Source: an uncultured Dyadobacter sp.
GTDB lineage: Bacteria; Bacteroidota; Bacteroidia; Cytophagales; Spirosomataceae
NCBI GenBank assembly: GCA_937880795.1
Contig: CALGRQ010000004.1
Location: 1-21,155 of the forward strand
Direction: 5' to 3'
Length of the DNA: 21,155 nucleotides
Under the pieces are notes generated by a model. That model searched no databases, was not told the origin of the DNA, and worked only from the letters and a program-made list of their open reading frames with translations. The translations under genes and the position numbers were made by a program. Every line of letters begins with the position of its first letter. Position 1 is the first letter of the stretch. This document shows positions 1 through 7,119 of this stretch, piece by piece.

Positions 1-1336
1 CAAATCGATAGTAAGGCACTTTGATGATCTGCCTCTTGGCCAGATTGAAATACAAGATAGCGTCTGTTATTGTTGTAACAGATTTTAGTAGCCCATCCTT
101 CTTGATAAGATCAATGATCCGGTATTTTAAAAAATGAGTTTTTATCAGTTGTAATTTTTCTCGATTGGACTTCTTACTATAATGAGGATGAAGTGATCTG
201 TTCGACGGATCATTAAGGCGCTTTTCTAATTCAATTTTCAATACATCCCATTCCCTAGATTTGAAAAGGTTTTTCAAGTGGTCATACCCATTTCCGATTA
301 CCTCGTCGCCTGCATAGCCAGTCAGCAATATCTTGAGGCCAAGCTCCTGTGCATGCTTTAAGATGCTGTGGGTTTTGGCTAGTGAAGATACCGAATATGA
401 AGGTCGTCCCAGAGCTTCAATATCTCTTATGAGAACTTCGAGGTCATTGTGCCCGGATTCAATATTATAGTGTATACTGTTTATTTTATCAACTACCAAC
501 TGTGCATAGTTAGTATGATTTTGGTTGGGTGTCTCATTTAAGGAAAAATAACTAACAATGGGTTCTTTGTTGTGTATGTGTTTGGATATAGAGGCGATAC
601 TAGAAGAGTCTAAACCCCCACTTATATGAGCGCCTACTGGTTTTTGGCGCGTAGAGCTCTGAACAGAGTTCCGTAAAAGATCAAAAAGTTTGTTAGAAAA
701 ATCAGATTTACTTTTAAGTGAAGTAAAAATACCTGGTTTAAAGTGAAGGTAGGGCGTGTTAACGACTTTCCCATCCTTAATGTTAAGGAGATGGCCAGGT
801 AAAATACTTTTTATGTTTTTGAAAAAAGTGGATGAGTCATAAGTATCGACAGCACTTTTTCCATAAACACAGTAATCCAGAATAGAAGTAGGCTCAATAT
901 CTAGATTTTGGCGAACTTCTTTGAAACCCATCAGAGAGGGTAGATTGGTTGAGAAAGCAAATACTTCACCAGGAACGAAGAAATAGTAAAGTGGGACTGA
1001 TCCGAAATCGTTCCGGATCATTGCTATATTATTGTGTTCATCAATAGTAAACGCCATGTCGAGGTGATGATCTTCAATTTTCTCTAATGTTGCGCCTAAA
1101 GTGGTATGTTGAGTATTGCAGAGAACTAGATCTTTGTTGTAGCGATATTGTGAGGAATGCGCATTGTCAATGATCTTGGAGTAAGGAATAGAAAGGAAGT
1201 AAGATAGATAATGACGATGGCCAAGATCTAAACGTATGAATGAATCAGTTGACTCCAAACTTATTTTCTGCTCGTACTCTTGGGTGAACTTGAAATTTAA
1301 AGTGTTGGAAAGCGTAATTGATCCTTCAAATATCAT
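1..1336 (-). CDS. Lasso peptide macrolactam synthetase (C protein, asparagine synthetase-like), partial
   Basis: Reading frame open from an ATG at 1336 to the left edge, giving 445 residues; the C-terminus is missing. An in-frame TAA lies upstream, so this ATG is the first possible start. Residues 105-185 match the class II amidotransferase half of asparagine synthetase (RNDFGSVPLYYFF at 108-120, then FAFSTNLPSLM). Residues 239-246 (SGGLDSSS) are the ATP-pyrophosphatase P-loop, and GYAGDE at 340-345 is the matching second nucleotide motif. The N-terminus reads MIFEGS instead of MCGI, so the glutaminase nucleophile Cys2 is absent. Loss of this Cys with retention of the AMP-forming site is typical of lasso cyclases (McjC family), which adenylate the ring Asp/Glu side chain of the precursor. 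The gene starts 151 bp downstream of a precursor gene with a perfect lasso leader motif, which supports this reading over an ordinary AsnB or an O-antigen amidotransferase. Family assignment is secure; the lasso role is inferred from context. Confidence 0.87.
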   Translation of the reverse strand, partial: MIFEGSITLSNTLNFKFTQEYEQKISLESTDSFIRLDLGHRHYLSYFLSIPYSKIIDNAHSSQYRYNKDLVLCNTQHTTLGATLEKIEDHHLDMAFTIDEHNNIAMIRNDFGSVPLYYFFVPGEVFAFSTNLPSLMGFKEVRQNLDIEPTSILDYCVYGKSAVDTYDSSTFFKNIKSILPGHLLNIKDGKVVNTPYLHFKPGIFTSLKSKSDFSNKLFDLLRNSVQSSTRQKPVGAHISGGLDSSSIASISKHIHNKEPIVSYFSLNETPNQNHTNYAQLVVDKINSIHYNIESGHNDLEVLIRDIEALGRPSYSVSSLAKTHSILKHAQELGLKILLTGYAGDEVIGNGYDHLKNLFKSREWDVLKIELEKRLNDPSNRSLHPHYSKKSNREKLQLIKTHFLKYRIIDLIKKDGLLKSVTTITDAILYFNLAKRQIIKVPYYRF

Positions 1337-1370
1337 TGCTTGAGATTGTGATTATGATAATATAGAATAT

Positions 1371-1427
1371 AAATAAAATCCCCTAGTTATGACTAATAAA
1401 TTAAAGTCAAACTAAGGGATTTTATTT
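1371..1427 (-). terminator. Long hairpin between lasso precursor and cyclase genes
   Basis: Arms 1371-1393 and 1406-1427 pair over about 22 bp, with one G-U wobble and one bulged base, around a 12-nt A/T loop. On the minus-strand transcript the right half of the stem ends in GGGGATTTTATTT, so it resembles an intrinsic terminator. It sits 60 bp after the precursor stop and 35 bp before the cyclase ATG. Hairpins at this place in other lasso operons are thought to raise precursor mRNA over enzyme mRNA by partial termination or 3'-end protection; that role here is inferred. Confidence 0.75.
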
Positions 1428-1487
1428 ATTGCAACACTCCTATAACTGGAAAAAATACCAAATGGTAAAGTTATACGGTGCGAAAAA

Positions 1488-1640
1488 TCAAGGCGCCCAG
1501 TTAGTAGCCAAAGTAACATCATCTAATTGTGAACCATTTTTCGTTCCTTTAGTCAACTTACTAACCTTACCCAATTTGTTAAGAAGAGGTTTTTTATACG
1601 ATCTTTTTGCCTGTGTAGAGTGTAATACCGTTGTTTTCAT
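1488..1640 (-). CDS. Lasso peptide precursor (A peptide), 50 aa
   Basis: ATG at 1638-1640, stop TGA at 1488-1490. The leader (residues 1-31) contains Y15, P18, L20, G24 and T30 in exactly the spacing YxxPxLx3Gx5Tx known for lasso leaders. The Tyr/Pro motif is bound by the B1 (PqqD-like) protein, and Thr at -2 is needed by the B2 protease. Cleavage after K31 would release the 19-residue core GTKNGSQLDDVTLATNWAP. Its Gly1 amine and the Asp9 side chain would form a nine-residue macrolactam ring. There is no Cys, so it would be a class II lasso peptide; Trp17 is the bulkiest tail residue and a candidate steric plug. The gene is directly upstream of the cyclase-like gene on the same strand and about 32 nt downstream of a good promoter. 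Start and core boundary are firm by motif; maturation and activity are inferred. Confidence 0.88.
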   Translation of the reverse strand: MKTTVLHSTQAKRSYKKPLLNKLGKVSKLTKGTKNGSQLDDVTLATNWAP

Positions 1641-1678
1641 GTTAGAATTATTACGTGTTATAATAGTAGTATCCGCAA

Positions 1679-1708
1679 CAAATGTAGTTATATAATTTAC
1701 AAATGCAA
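1679..1708 (-). promoter_or_regulatory. Bacteroidota-type promoter of the lasso operon
   Basis: On the minus strand TTG (1706-1708), a 19-bp spacer and TACATTTG (1679-1686) match the Bacteroidota housekeeping promoter TTG-N17-23-TAnnTTTG without a mismatch. The predicted transcript start near 1672 leaves a leader of about 30 nt before the precursor ATG. The position independently supports the short precursor gene. Confidence 0.7.
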
Positions 1709-1728
1709 AATTGTTATCGGATTCATTT

Positions 1729-1761
1729 AAAAATAGATAGCAGATTTTTCATACATCTGCT
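1729..1761 (-). terminator. Intrinsic terminator after udk
   Basis: On the minus strand AGCAGAT (1755-1761) pairs with ATCTGCT (1739-1745) around a 9-nt loop, followed by a short TTTTT run (1729-1733). It lies 24 bp after the udk stop and upstream of the lasso promoter, so it would separate the two transcription units. Confidence 0.6.
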
Positions 1762-1784
1762 CTTTAGGATTGTATTTGGCGGTT

Positions 1785-2438
1785 TTAATTATGAAAATTC
1801 CCATTTTGTTCGTTTAGCTTTCCTCTCAAAAAGCCCACCAAAACTTCCAATCCCGTCTCAAAGCGCCTATTGTTGTTTATGATAATATCTGCCTCAGATT
1901 TAAGAGGTTGTATGAACTTGTCATAAGTGGGTGCAACGTGGTTTTCCCAGCGGTACAATACATCGTCAAGGTCGTATCCACGCTCGTTATTGTCTCGAAT
2001 AATTCGTCTTTTGATCTTCACATGTTCCTTCGCGTCTACGAAAATCTTGAGATCTATCAAACGTGCTATTTCCGGAAAGTAGAATACGAAAATTCCTTCT
2101 ACAATTATAATGGGTCGAGGCTTAAAAATAAGCGTTTCAGGTACAATGTTAGGGTTGTTAAATGTATATTCCTTTTGATGAACTTCCCGCCCCGCACGCA
2201 ACACTGCAATGTGCTCGGCAAAAAGATGATGATCAATCGTTTCGGGTAAATCAAAGTTTTCTATGCCGTTTTCATCACGAGGTATTTCATGTATCGGTCT
2301 ATAATAATTATCCTGCGATATTCTGGTAATTTCATCGGTGTCAAAGGATTCAATTAAACTCTTCATAAAAAAGGTTTTACCGGATGCACTTCCTCCTGTT
2401 ATGCCAATGATATAGGGTGGTTTATCTGCTGATGTCAT
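1785..2438 (-). CDS. udk: Uridine kinase
   Basis: 217 residues, the normal length for the family. The Walker A loop GITGGSASGKT is at residues 12-22, followed by the nucleoside-binding DNYYRP segment and the FDLPETIDHHL region. VEGIFVF and the lid arginines in KRRIIRDNNERG complete the uridine kinase signature. The enzyme phosphorylates uridine and cytidine with ATP or GTP in the cytoplasmic pyrimidine salvage pathway. It is the last gene of a minus-strand series and starts 45 bp after the porZ-like gene. No unusual features are visible. Confidence 0.94.
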   Translation of the reverse strand: MTSADKPPYIIGITGGSASGKTFFMKSLIESFDTDEITRISQDNYYRPIHEIPRDENGIENFDLPETIDHHLFAEHIAVLRAGREVHQKEYTFNNPNIVPETLIFKPRPIIIVEGIFVFYFPEIARLIDLKIFVDAKEHVKIKRRIIRDNNERGYDLDDVLYRWENHVAPTYDKFIQPLKSEADIIINNNRRFETGLEVLVGFLRGKLNEQNGNFHN

Positions 2439-2483
2439 TTTTCTTGGAGCTTTAATTTGTGATTTTGGAAGCTTGGGATGCTT

Positions 2484-4337
2484 TTATTCTATAATGGCTA
2501 ATTTACCTGCTAGCTTTTGATTTCCATCGGGAGAGTTGATAAAAACCATATATATTCCTCCTTTTACCCTTTGTCCTGTATAATCATTCAGGTTCCACGA
2601 AGCAAGTCCACCGTTGGAAGTGGTTTCATATACCAGTCGGCCTGAAAGTTGAGTAATTTTAACAATAGAATGATTCGCTAGACCTTTGAAACCGACAATG
2701 CCTGCATAACCTGGTCTAACAGGATTAGGGAAGATGGTTAGCTTGTCCATACTTTGTGTTGGAGCCAGTGTACTGGTTCTATACGACATCATTCCGAGTG
2801 GTGTATCGATATATAACAGTCCTGTTTCCGGTTCCAATTTTAAGCTTAGAATATGATTGGAGGGCAAAGGACTGTTGTCGACCGTGAAATGTTGAAGTTG
2901 TTCGGAGCCGTCAGCGGAAAAATGATATAGCCCGTTTCTGGTGCCGATCCATTTCCTGTTACCTGACTCAACAGCGATAGCAGTACATTTTTCGTTGGAA
3001 AAAAGTTTTCGTTGACCGTATATCGGCAATATAGCATTGATATTTCCTGGACTTTGTAATTCGTCGGCCGAAATGTATCCCACGCCTCTATCACTGGCAA
3101 ACCAGATGTACCCCTCCTCGTCAACTGCCAAACTGTTGATAGTGGAGGAAGGTAAGCCGCCGTACCCAACGGACGTATTTAAAAAGATTTCTTTGTTGCT
3201 GGTGGCATTTTTTATCATTATACCACCGGATAAGTAAGTTGGAAGTCGGGTCCAGGTATTTCCGTTCAGGTCAATAATAGTAGAATCAGGTCTTGGGTGA
3301 ATGGTTGTATCTTGTATTTCGGGGTTATGCTGCTGAAATGTCTCCTCAAGACCGCTCAGCAAACCATTTTGAGAATCAGCAATCCAAAGGGTATTAGCAT
3401 TGTAAATGGCATCCTTAGGAGCCGATATAAGTGGGTTTGTGATGGGCGTTTTCGGTGTATTTTCAGAAAGTTGAATGATAGAATTGTCCAGTGTGGCAGT
3501 GATAACTTTGTCCTGTGTCGAAAAATGATAATAAGAACTGTTGCTGGGCTGTACCACATTCCAAACCAGAGCGCTTTTGCTATATATGCCTTTGTTTACA
3601 ATTCCAGCGTATAAAGTGTTTTCTTTGACGGCGATCGCGACAGCAGTAGCTGGTGTTAAAGAAGTTTTCCAGTTTTCAAAATACTGCCTGTTCGTGGTTG
3701 GAGACATGGAACTGGCGATTAATCCGCTTGGTGTTAGTGCATAAATGGAATCAGCTGTGATGGCTATATCTCTTATCTCAACTTCGGCGCCTTTGGGTCC
3801 TATATAACGGTAGTTCTCAGAAATTTCCCGATGTTGCACGTCTAAAACTACAATACCAAAGTTCGTTGCGAGATATACACTATTGTTGTGTATCAGTACT
3901 TTGTTTAGTTTTTTATAGTCTGGTAAATTGGAAGAAGATTGTAGAACGGGCCAGGGAACAATATTTTCAATATTAGAGGCATCATCTAGTTCTACTAAAT
4001 CGATATGCCCACTTCGATAGGCAAGGATAAGCGTTTGTGATTTGACATCATATGCCAAACAAGCTATGCCATTTTCAGTAAGTCCATCTTGCTTGCTATA
4101 CGTTTTTAAATCCTGGCCTTTGAGATCTACACTAGCTAGGCCGTTATAGCTCGCACAAAATACGCGATTGCCAGTTAAGGCCAGTTGATGGGCAGATCTG
4201 TAATTGAAATGTGCGTTCCACTCACCTAATGGTATATTCTGAGTATAGGCAATGTTTGGTGTTGTGAATAGCAACGAAGCAAAAAAAATGAACGTCGGTA
4301 CAGCCCGGAAACTCCGGAATGCTGTATCTACGTTCAT
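2484..4337 (-). CDS. porZ: PorZ-like T9SS protein: beta-propellers with type A sorting domain
   Basis: I chose the ATG at 4337 (617 aa). An in-frame GTG at 4361 would add 8 residues in front of the signal peptide and is less likely. The signal peptide's hydrophobic core is FIFFASLLF, ending near AYTQ. The N-terminal half has the PorZ propeller pattern: a first motif GEWNAHFNY, then SKQDGLTENGIACLAYD, and LAYRSGHIDLVEL. The second half carries two-component-regulator-type propeller blades (INSLAVDEEGYIWFASDRGVGYI; CTAIAVESGNRKWIGTRNGLYHF). The last 85 residues, from LTIFPNPVRP, form a T9SS type A sorting domain ending GGIYMVFI...LAGKLAIIE. In Porphyromonas, PorZ belongs to the surface attachment complex with PorU, PorV and PorQ and binds anionic LPS. 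This protein is shorter than the roughly 780-residue Porphyromonas PorZ, but the domain order agrees. It lies just downstream of a secreted Ig-like protein. Confidence 0.82.
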   Translation of the reverse strand: MNVDTAFRSFRAVPTFIFFASLLFTTPNIAYTQNIPLGEWNAHFNYRSAHQLALTGNRVFCASYNGLASVDLKGQDLKTYSKQDGLTENGIACLAYDVKSQTLILAYRSGHIDLVELDDASNIENIVPWPVLQSSSNLPDYKKLNKVLIHNNSVYLATNFGIVVLDVQHREISENYRYIGPKGAEVEIRDIAITADSIYALTPSGLIASSMSPTTNRQYFENWKTSLTPATAVAIAVKENTLYAGIVNKGIYSKSALVWNVVQPSNSSYYHFSTQDKVITATLDNSIIQLSENTPKTPITNPLISAPKDAIYNANTLWIADSQNGLLSGLEETFQQHNPEIQDTTIHPRPDSTIIDLNGNTWTRLPTYLSGGIMIKNATSNKEIFLNTSVGYGGLPSSTINSLAVDEEGYIWFASDRGVGYISADELQSPGNINAILPIYGQRKLFSNEKCTAIAVESGNRKWIGTRNGLYHFSADGSEQLQHFTVDNSPLPSNHILSLKLEPETGLLYIDTPLGMMSYRTSTLAPTQSMDKLTIFPNPVRPGYAGIVGFKGLANHSIVKITQLSGRLVYETTSNGGLASWNLNDYTGQRVKGGIYMVFINSPDGNQKLAGKLAIIE

Positions 4338-4383
4338 TTTTATATTCACAAGGTTGCCCACAATCCCTTACGTTTTATGTAGA

Positions 4384-6327
4384 CTAATTTTCTACGGTAA
4401 TCGTTGCTGAACCTTTGCCCGTACCTGTTCCACAACCACTTTTGACGGAAGTAAGTTTATATTCCGTGGTGGCACTAGGTGTTACAGAGATGAGGTACGG
4501 ATTCAAGAAAGTACCATTGATTGCAGTTCCGTCAGACAGTGTAAAAGACCAGGGTGGAAGACCATTTTTGAACTTCAACTGAATTCGGGTAGATCTGCCC
4601 GGGGTGATAATCCCTTTTCCTGATACTTCTCCAATCGCTTTGTTGGGTGCAATGATATCAATTTCTTCGATTGCAGACGATACAGCCGGAGAGGATGAAA
4701 TAATTCTTATTTTATGCGTTCTGATCGTATCAGAAGATGATGCCGAGGTTAACTTCACGTTCATCGTTGTAGGGGTAATGGTGGTCGGTAAATTCACAAA
4801 GCGACCATTTTTATCGGTAATCTGTACTACAAATTTGTTGCCAGGATTATACCGTCCTACCGTTTTATAGGGGATTTCAAGAATGGCGCCTGAACAGACC
4901 ATATTTTGAGATAATTTTTCCAAAGTGATGGCAACGGGTGGTGCTTTTACCGCCACTTTTGCTTTTCCTGAAAACTTACCAACGCCACATACGCCACCGG
5001 CAGAGCTAATTTCGTAATTCGTGTCATAGTAAGGTTTTACCTTAACCTTATAAGGCGATTCCTGAATGTTGTTTTCATAGGTTCCGTCAGAAAGTAACAC
5101 AAACCATGGTGGACCGCCTCCATTGAATGAAACCGAAAGTTCTCCAGACTCATTTTCATTTAAGAAGAGCGAGTCCTTTTGCAAAACTGTGGTGGTTGTT
5201 GAAACTATAGTTACTTTGGCCACCTGGCTAACCAGATAGGGAGCCGATGAGGTAACCCGTAGCCGGTATTCACCCGGCTTATAGCTGTCAGGAATTTGAG
5301 TGGTGATATAACCAGAGGAGTCGGGTGATGATAAGTTTTTAAATGCACCGGTACGATCTGCGATCTGCACTACGAATTTATTGCCAGCTTTGTACTTTCC
5401 TGTTGCACTAAATGGGACCTGGAAAGGGATGTTATTACAAAGCTTTGCAATTTTATCGGTTTCTTTTAATTCTAATTTGGGCTCAGGATTATTATCTACG
5501 TTAACGATAGCTTCTCCCGACATGGTACCGCTACCACAAGCATTGGAAATACCCAATATTTTGTAAGCTTTTATTTGAGTGGGCTTTACCGTAAGGTAGT
5601 GTGGGTTTGAAATGGTATTTAACACATTTGAGCTATCCGACATTTGGAAGGACCATGGTGCCGTACCACTTAAATGTACACGCAAATGCGCTTCTTGTCC
5701 CGGCATAATCCTTGCCGCTTGTGTTCCATCAATCACTTCTATGCGTGCTGTCGGAGTTTGCAAAAGTCTTATAGGAACCAGCTGACTCTTAACCACCGAT
5801 ATATTGCTTACTATTTGAAGCTGATATACCTCGCCTCCGATTTTATAGGATGGGATAACAGCTTTTACCGGGCTGGTTTTTGATGGTAGCGATATTGCAA
5901 TGGAATTACCTTTTGCGTCGATTAAGTGGGCTATATAGGTGTTTTCGTCATCAAATGGCCCTTCAGTTGTAAACGGGATATGGATTGTAGTCCCTGGGCA
6001 TACAGACAAATATGATATATCACTGATCTTTATTTTATACAGATCAATGGTGTCCTTTGCAATCTTTTCTGCCTTTTCAGCAAGTTCATCGGCTTCTTGC
6101 TCCGTAATGCCCACCTCCTGAGCGGCAGCTGTTGTGTCCACTGTTGCGCTACTCATGGTATCTACTACCACAGCAGGTGCAGCGATTGGTTTAAGGGGCG
6201 CTTTGGATGGTGCCGGTTGCTTCGCAGCAGGCTTTGCTACGGGCTTTTTAGAAGTGCTGCGTTGTGCTGATACGCTTTGCAGACCGATCAGTGAGGCAAA
6301 AAGGAAAAGAAATATGAATCTTGACAT
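4384..6327 (-). CDS. Secreted protein with three Ig-like double-module repeats
   Basis: 647 residues. The signal peptide MSRFIFLFLFASLIGLQSVSAQ is followed by a Lys/Pro/Ala-rich linker (25-70) and a charged helical stretch (74-92). Three tandem repeats of about 150-180 residues follow (about 101-279, 285-462, 464-647). Each opens with a short Cys motif (C110, C297, C478) and a module ending in GNKFVVQI-D--G-F-NL (clear in repeats 2 and 3). Each continues with a PPW-F-LSDGT-like module and closes with CGxG (C264, C447, C632) and an Ig-like final strand. The six cysteines are spaced so that each repeat could hold one disulfide. There is no T9SS sorting domain at the C-terminus. I do not recognise a named family. 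It lies 46 bp upstream of the porZ-like gene in the same direction and could be a surface or periplasmic adhesin or a partner of that secretion system; this is inference only. Confidence 0.8.
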   Translation of the reverse strand: MSRFIFLFLFASLIGLQSVSAQRSTSKKPVAKPAAKQPAPSKAPLKPIAAPAVVVDTMSSATVDTTAAAQEVGITEQEADELAEKAEKIAKDTIDLYKIKISDISYLSVCPGTTIHIPFTTEGPFDDENTYIAHLIDAKGNSIAISLPSKTSPVKAVIPSYKIGGEVYQLQIVSNISVVKSQLVPIRLLQTPTARIEVIDGTQAARIMPGQEAHLRVHLSGTAPWSFQMSDSSNVLNTISNPHYLTVKPTQIKAYKILGISNACGSGTMSGEAIVNVDNNPEPKLELKETDKIAKLCNNIPFQVPFSATGKYKAGNKFVVQIADRTGAFKNLSSPDSSGYITTQIPDSYKPGEYRLRVTSSAPYLVSQVAKVTIVSTTTTVLQKDSLFLNENESGELSVSFNGGGPPWFVLLSDGTYENNIQESPYKVKVKPYYDTNYEISSAGGVCGVGKFSGKAKVAVKAPPVAITLEKLSQNMVCSGAILEIPYKTVGRYNPGNKFVVQITDKNGRFVNLPTTITPTTMNVKLTSASSSDTIRTHKIRIISSSPAVSSAIEEIDIIAPNKAIGEVSGKGIITPGRSTRIQLKFKNGLPPWSFTLSDGTAINGTFLNPYLISVTPSATTEYKLTSVKSGCGTGTGKGSATITVEN

Positions 6328-6357
6328 GTAAGAATCTTACGGTTGAGATAAAAAGGA

Positions 6358-7068
6358 TTATTTCAATGCTACCAATGTGCTGCCCCGAAGAACAGGAACT
6401 ATATCGTACAAGTCTTTTTGTAAACAATATGAAATATCTTTCTGAATTCCAAGGCGTTGCAGTCTTCGAACGTGCGAGGAATTAGAAACAGCTGCCAATA
6501 AATTATCCTTAGATTGCTCATATAGTCTTTGAGCCATCAGGGTTCCATCTTCTCTTAAAATGAATTGATCTTTTAATTCGTCAGCAAGAGCACCTGCAAA
6601 CAGGGTGTCTTCCAAATTAGGTCTTCCTTTCCAACCGGCACATAAAACCAATACATCGTACGGTTCAGTGCGCAAATGAGTGGCTAGTGCTCCAAGATTC
6701 AAAAAAGATCCAATCATCACTTTTACTGCCTGAGCGCGTGCCTTGGTAATCGATAACGTACCATTTGTCGTAGTCATTGCAATTTCTGCTCCGATGAGCC
6801 GCTCATTCATGTAGCTGAAAGGAGAATTATCCAGGTCGAAACCTTCCTCCTTCTTCGCGTCTCGTTCTGCTGCCGCAATAAATCCCTTATCTTGTAAAAG
6901 TTTACACTCTTCTATGGTTGCCACGGGTGTGATACTTTTAATTCCATAGGCCAGGCCTGTTACCATACAGGATGTTGCTCTAAAAATATCGGCAACTACA
7001 ACAATGGAGTTGTCAAGTTTATGTAAATGAAGCAGGTCAGGTGTAAGACAGACGTCAAGTTGTTTCAT
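6358..7068 (-). CDS. comB: 2-phosphosulfolactate phosphatase (ComB family)
   Basis: 236 residues, the usual family length. The signature motifs are present in order: DIFRATS at 27-33, AAERDAKKEEGFDLDNSP at 66-83 (normally GERdG...GFDlgNSP), TTTNGT at 99-104, and LCAGWKG further on. The founding archaeal enzyme hydrolyses 2-phosphosulfolactate to sulfolactate during coenzyme M synthesis. Bacteroidota carry homologues without a coenzyme M pathway, so the substrate here is uncertain; sulfolactate metabolism or another phosphoester is possible. The gene lies 51 bp downstream of gcvT and 30 bp upstream of the Ig-like gene in a shared minus-strand run. Confidence 0.85.
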   Translation of the reverse strand: MKQLDVCLTPDLLHLHKLDNSIVVVADIFRATSCMVTGLAYGIKSITPVATIEECKLLQDKGFIAAAERDAKKEEGFDLDNSPFSYMNERLIGAEIAMTTTNGTLSITKARAQAVKVMIGSFLNLGALATHLRTEPYDVLVLCAGWKGRPNLEDTLFAGALADELKDQFILREDGTLMAQRLYEQSKDNLLAAVSNSSHVRRLQRLGIQKDISYCLQKDLYDIVPVLRGSTLVALK

Positions 7069-7119
7069 AAAAGGGAAAACGCAAAGGCAATAAAAGTGAA
7101 CAATTGAGTTGAATGTATA

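Noticed and set aside
1429..1695. An 88-residue plus-strand frame
   Set aside because: It is antisense to the lasso precursor and its promoter, has no recognisable domain, and starts inside the hairpin region.
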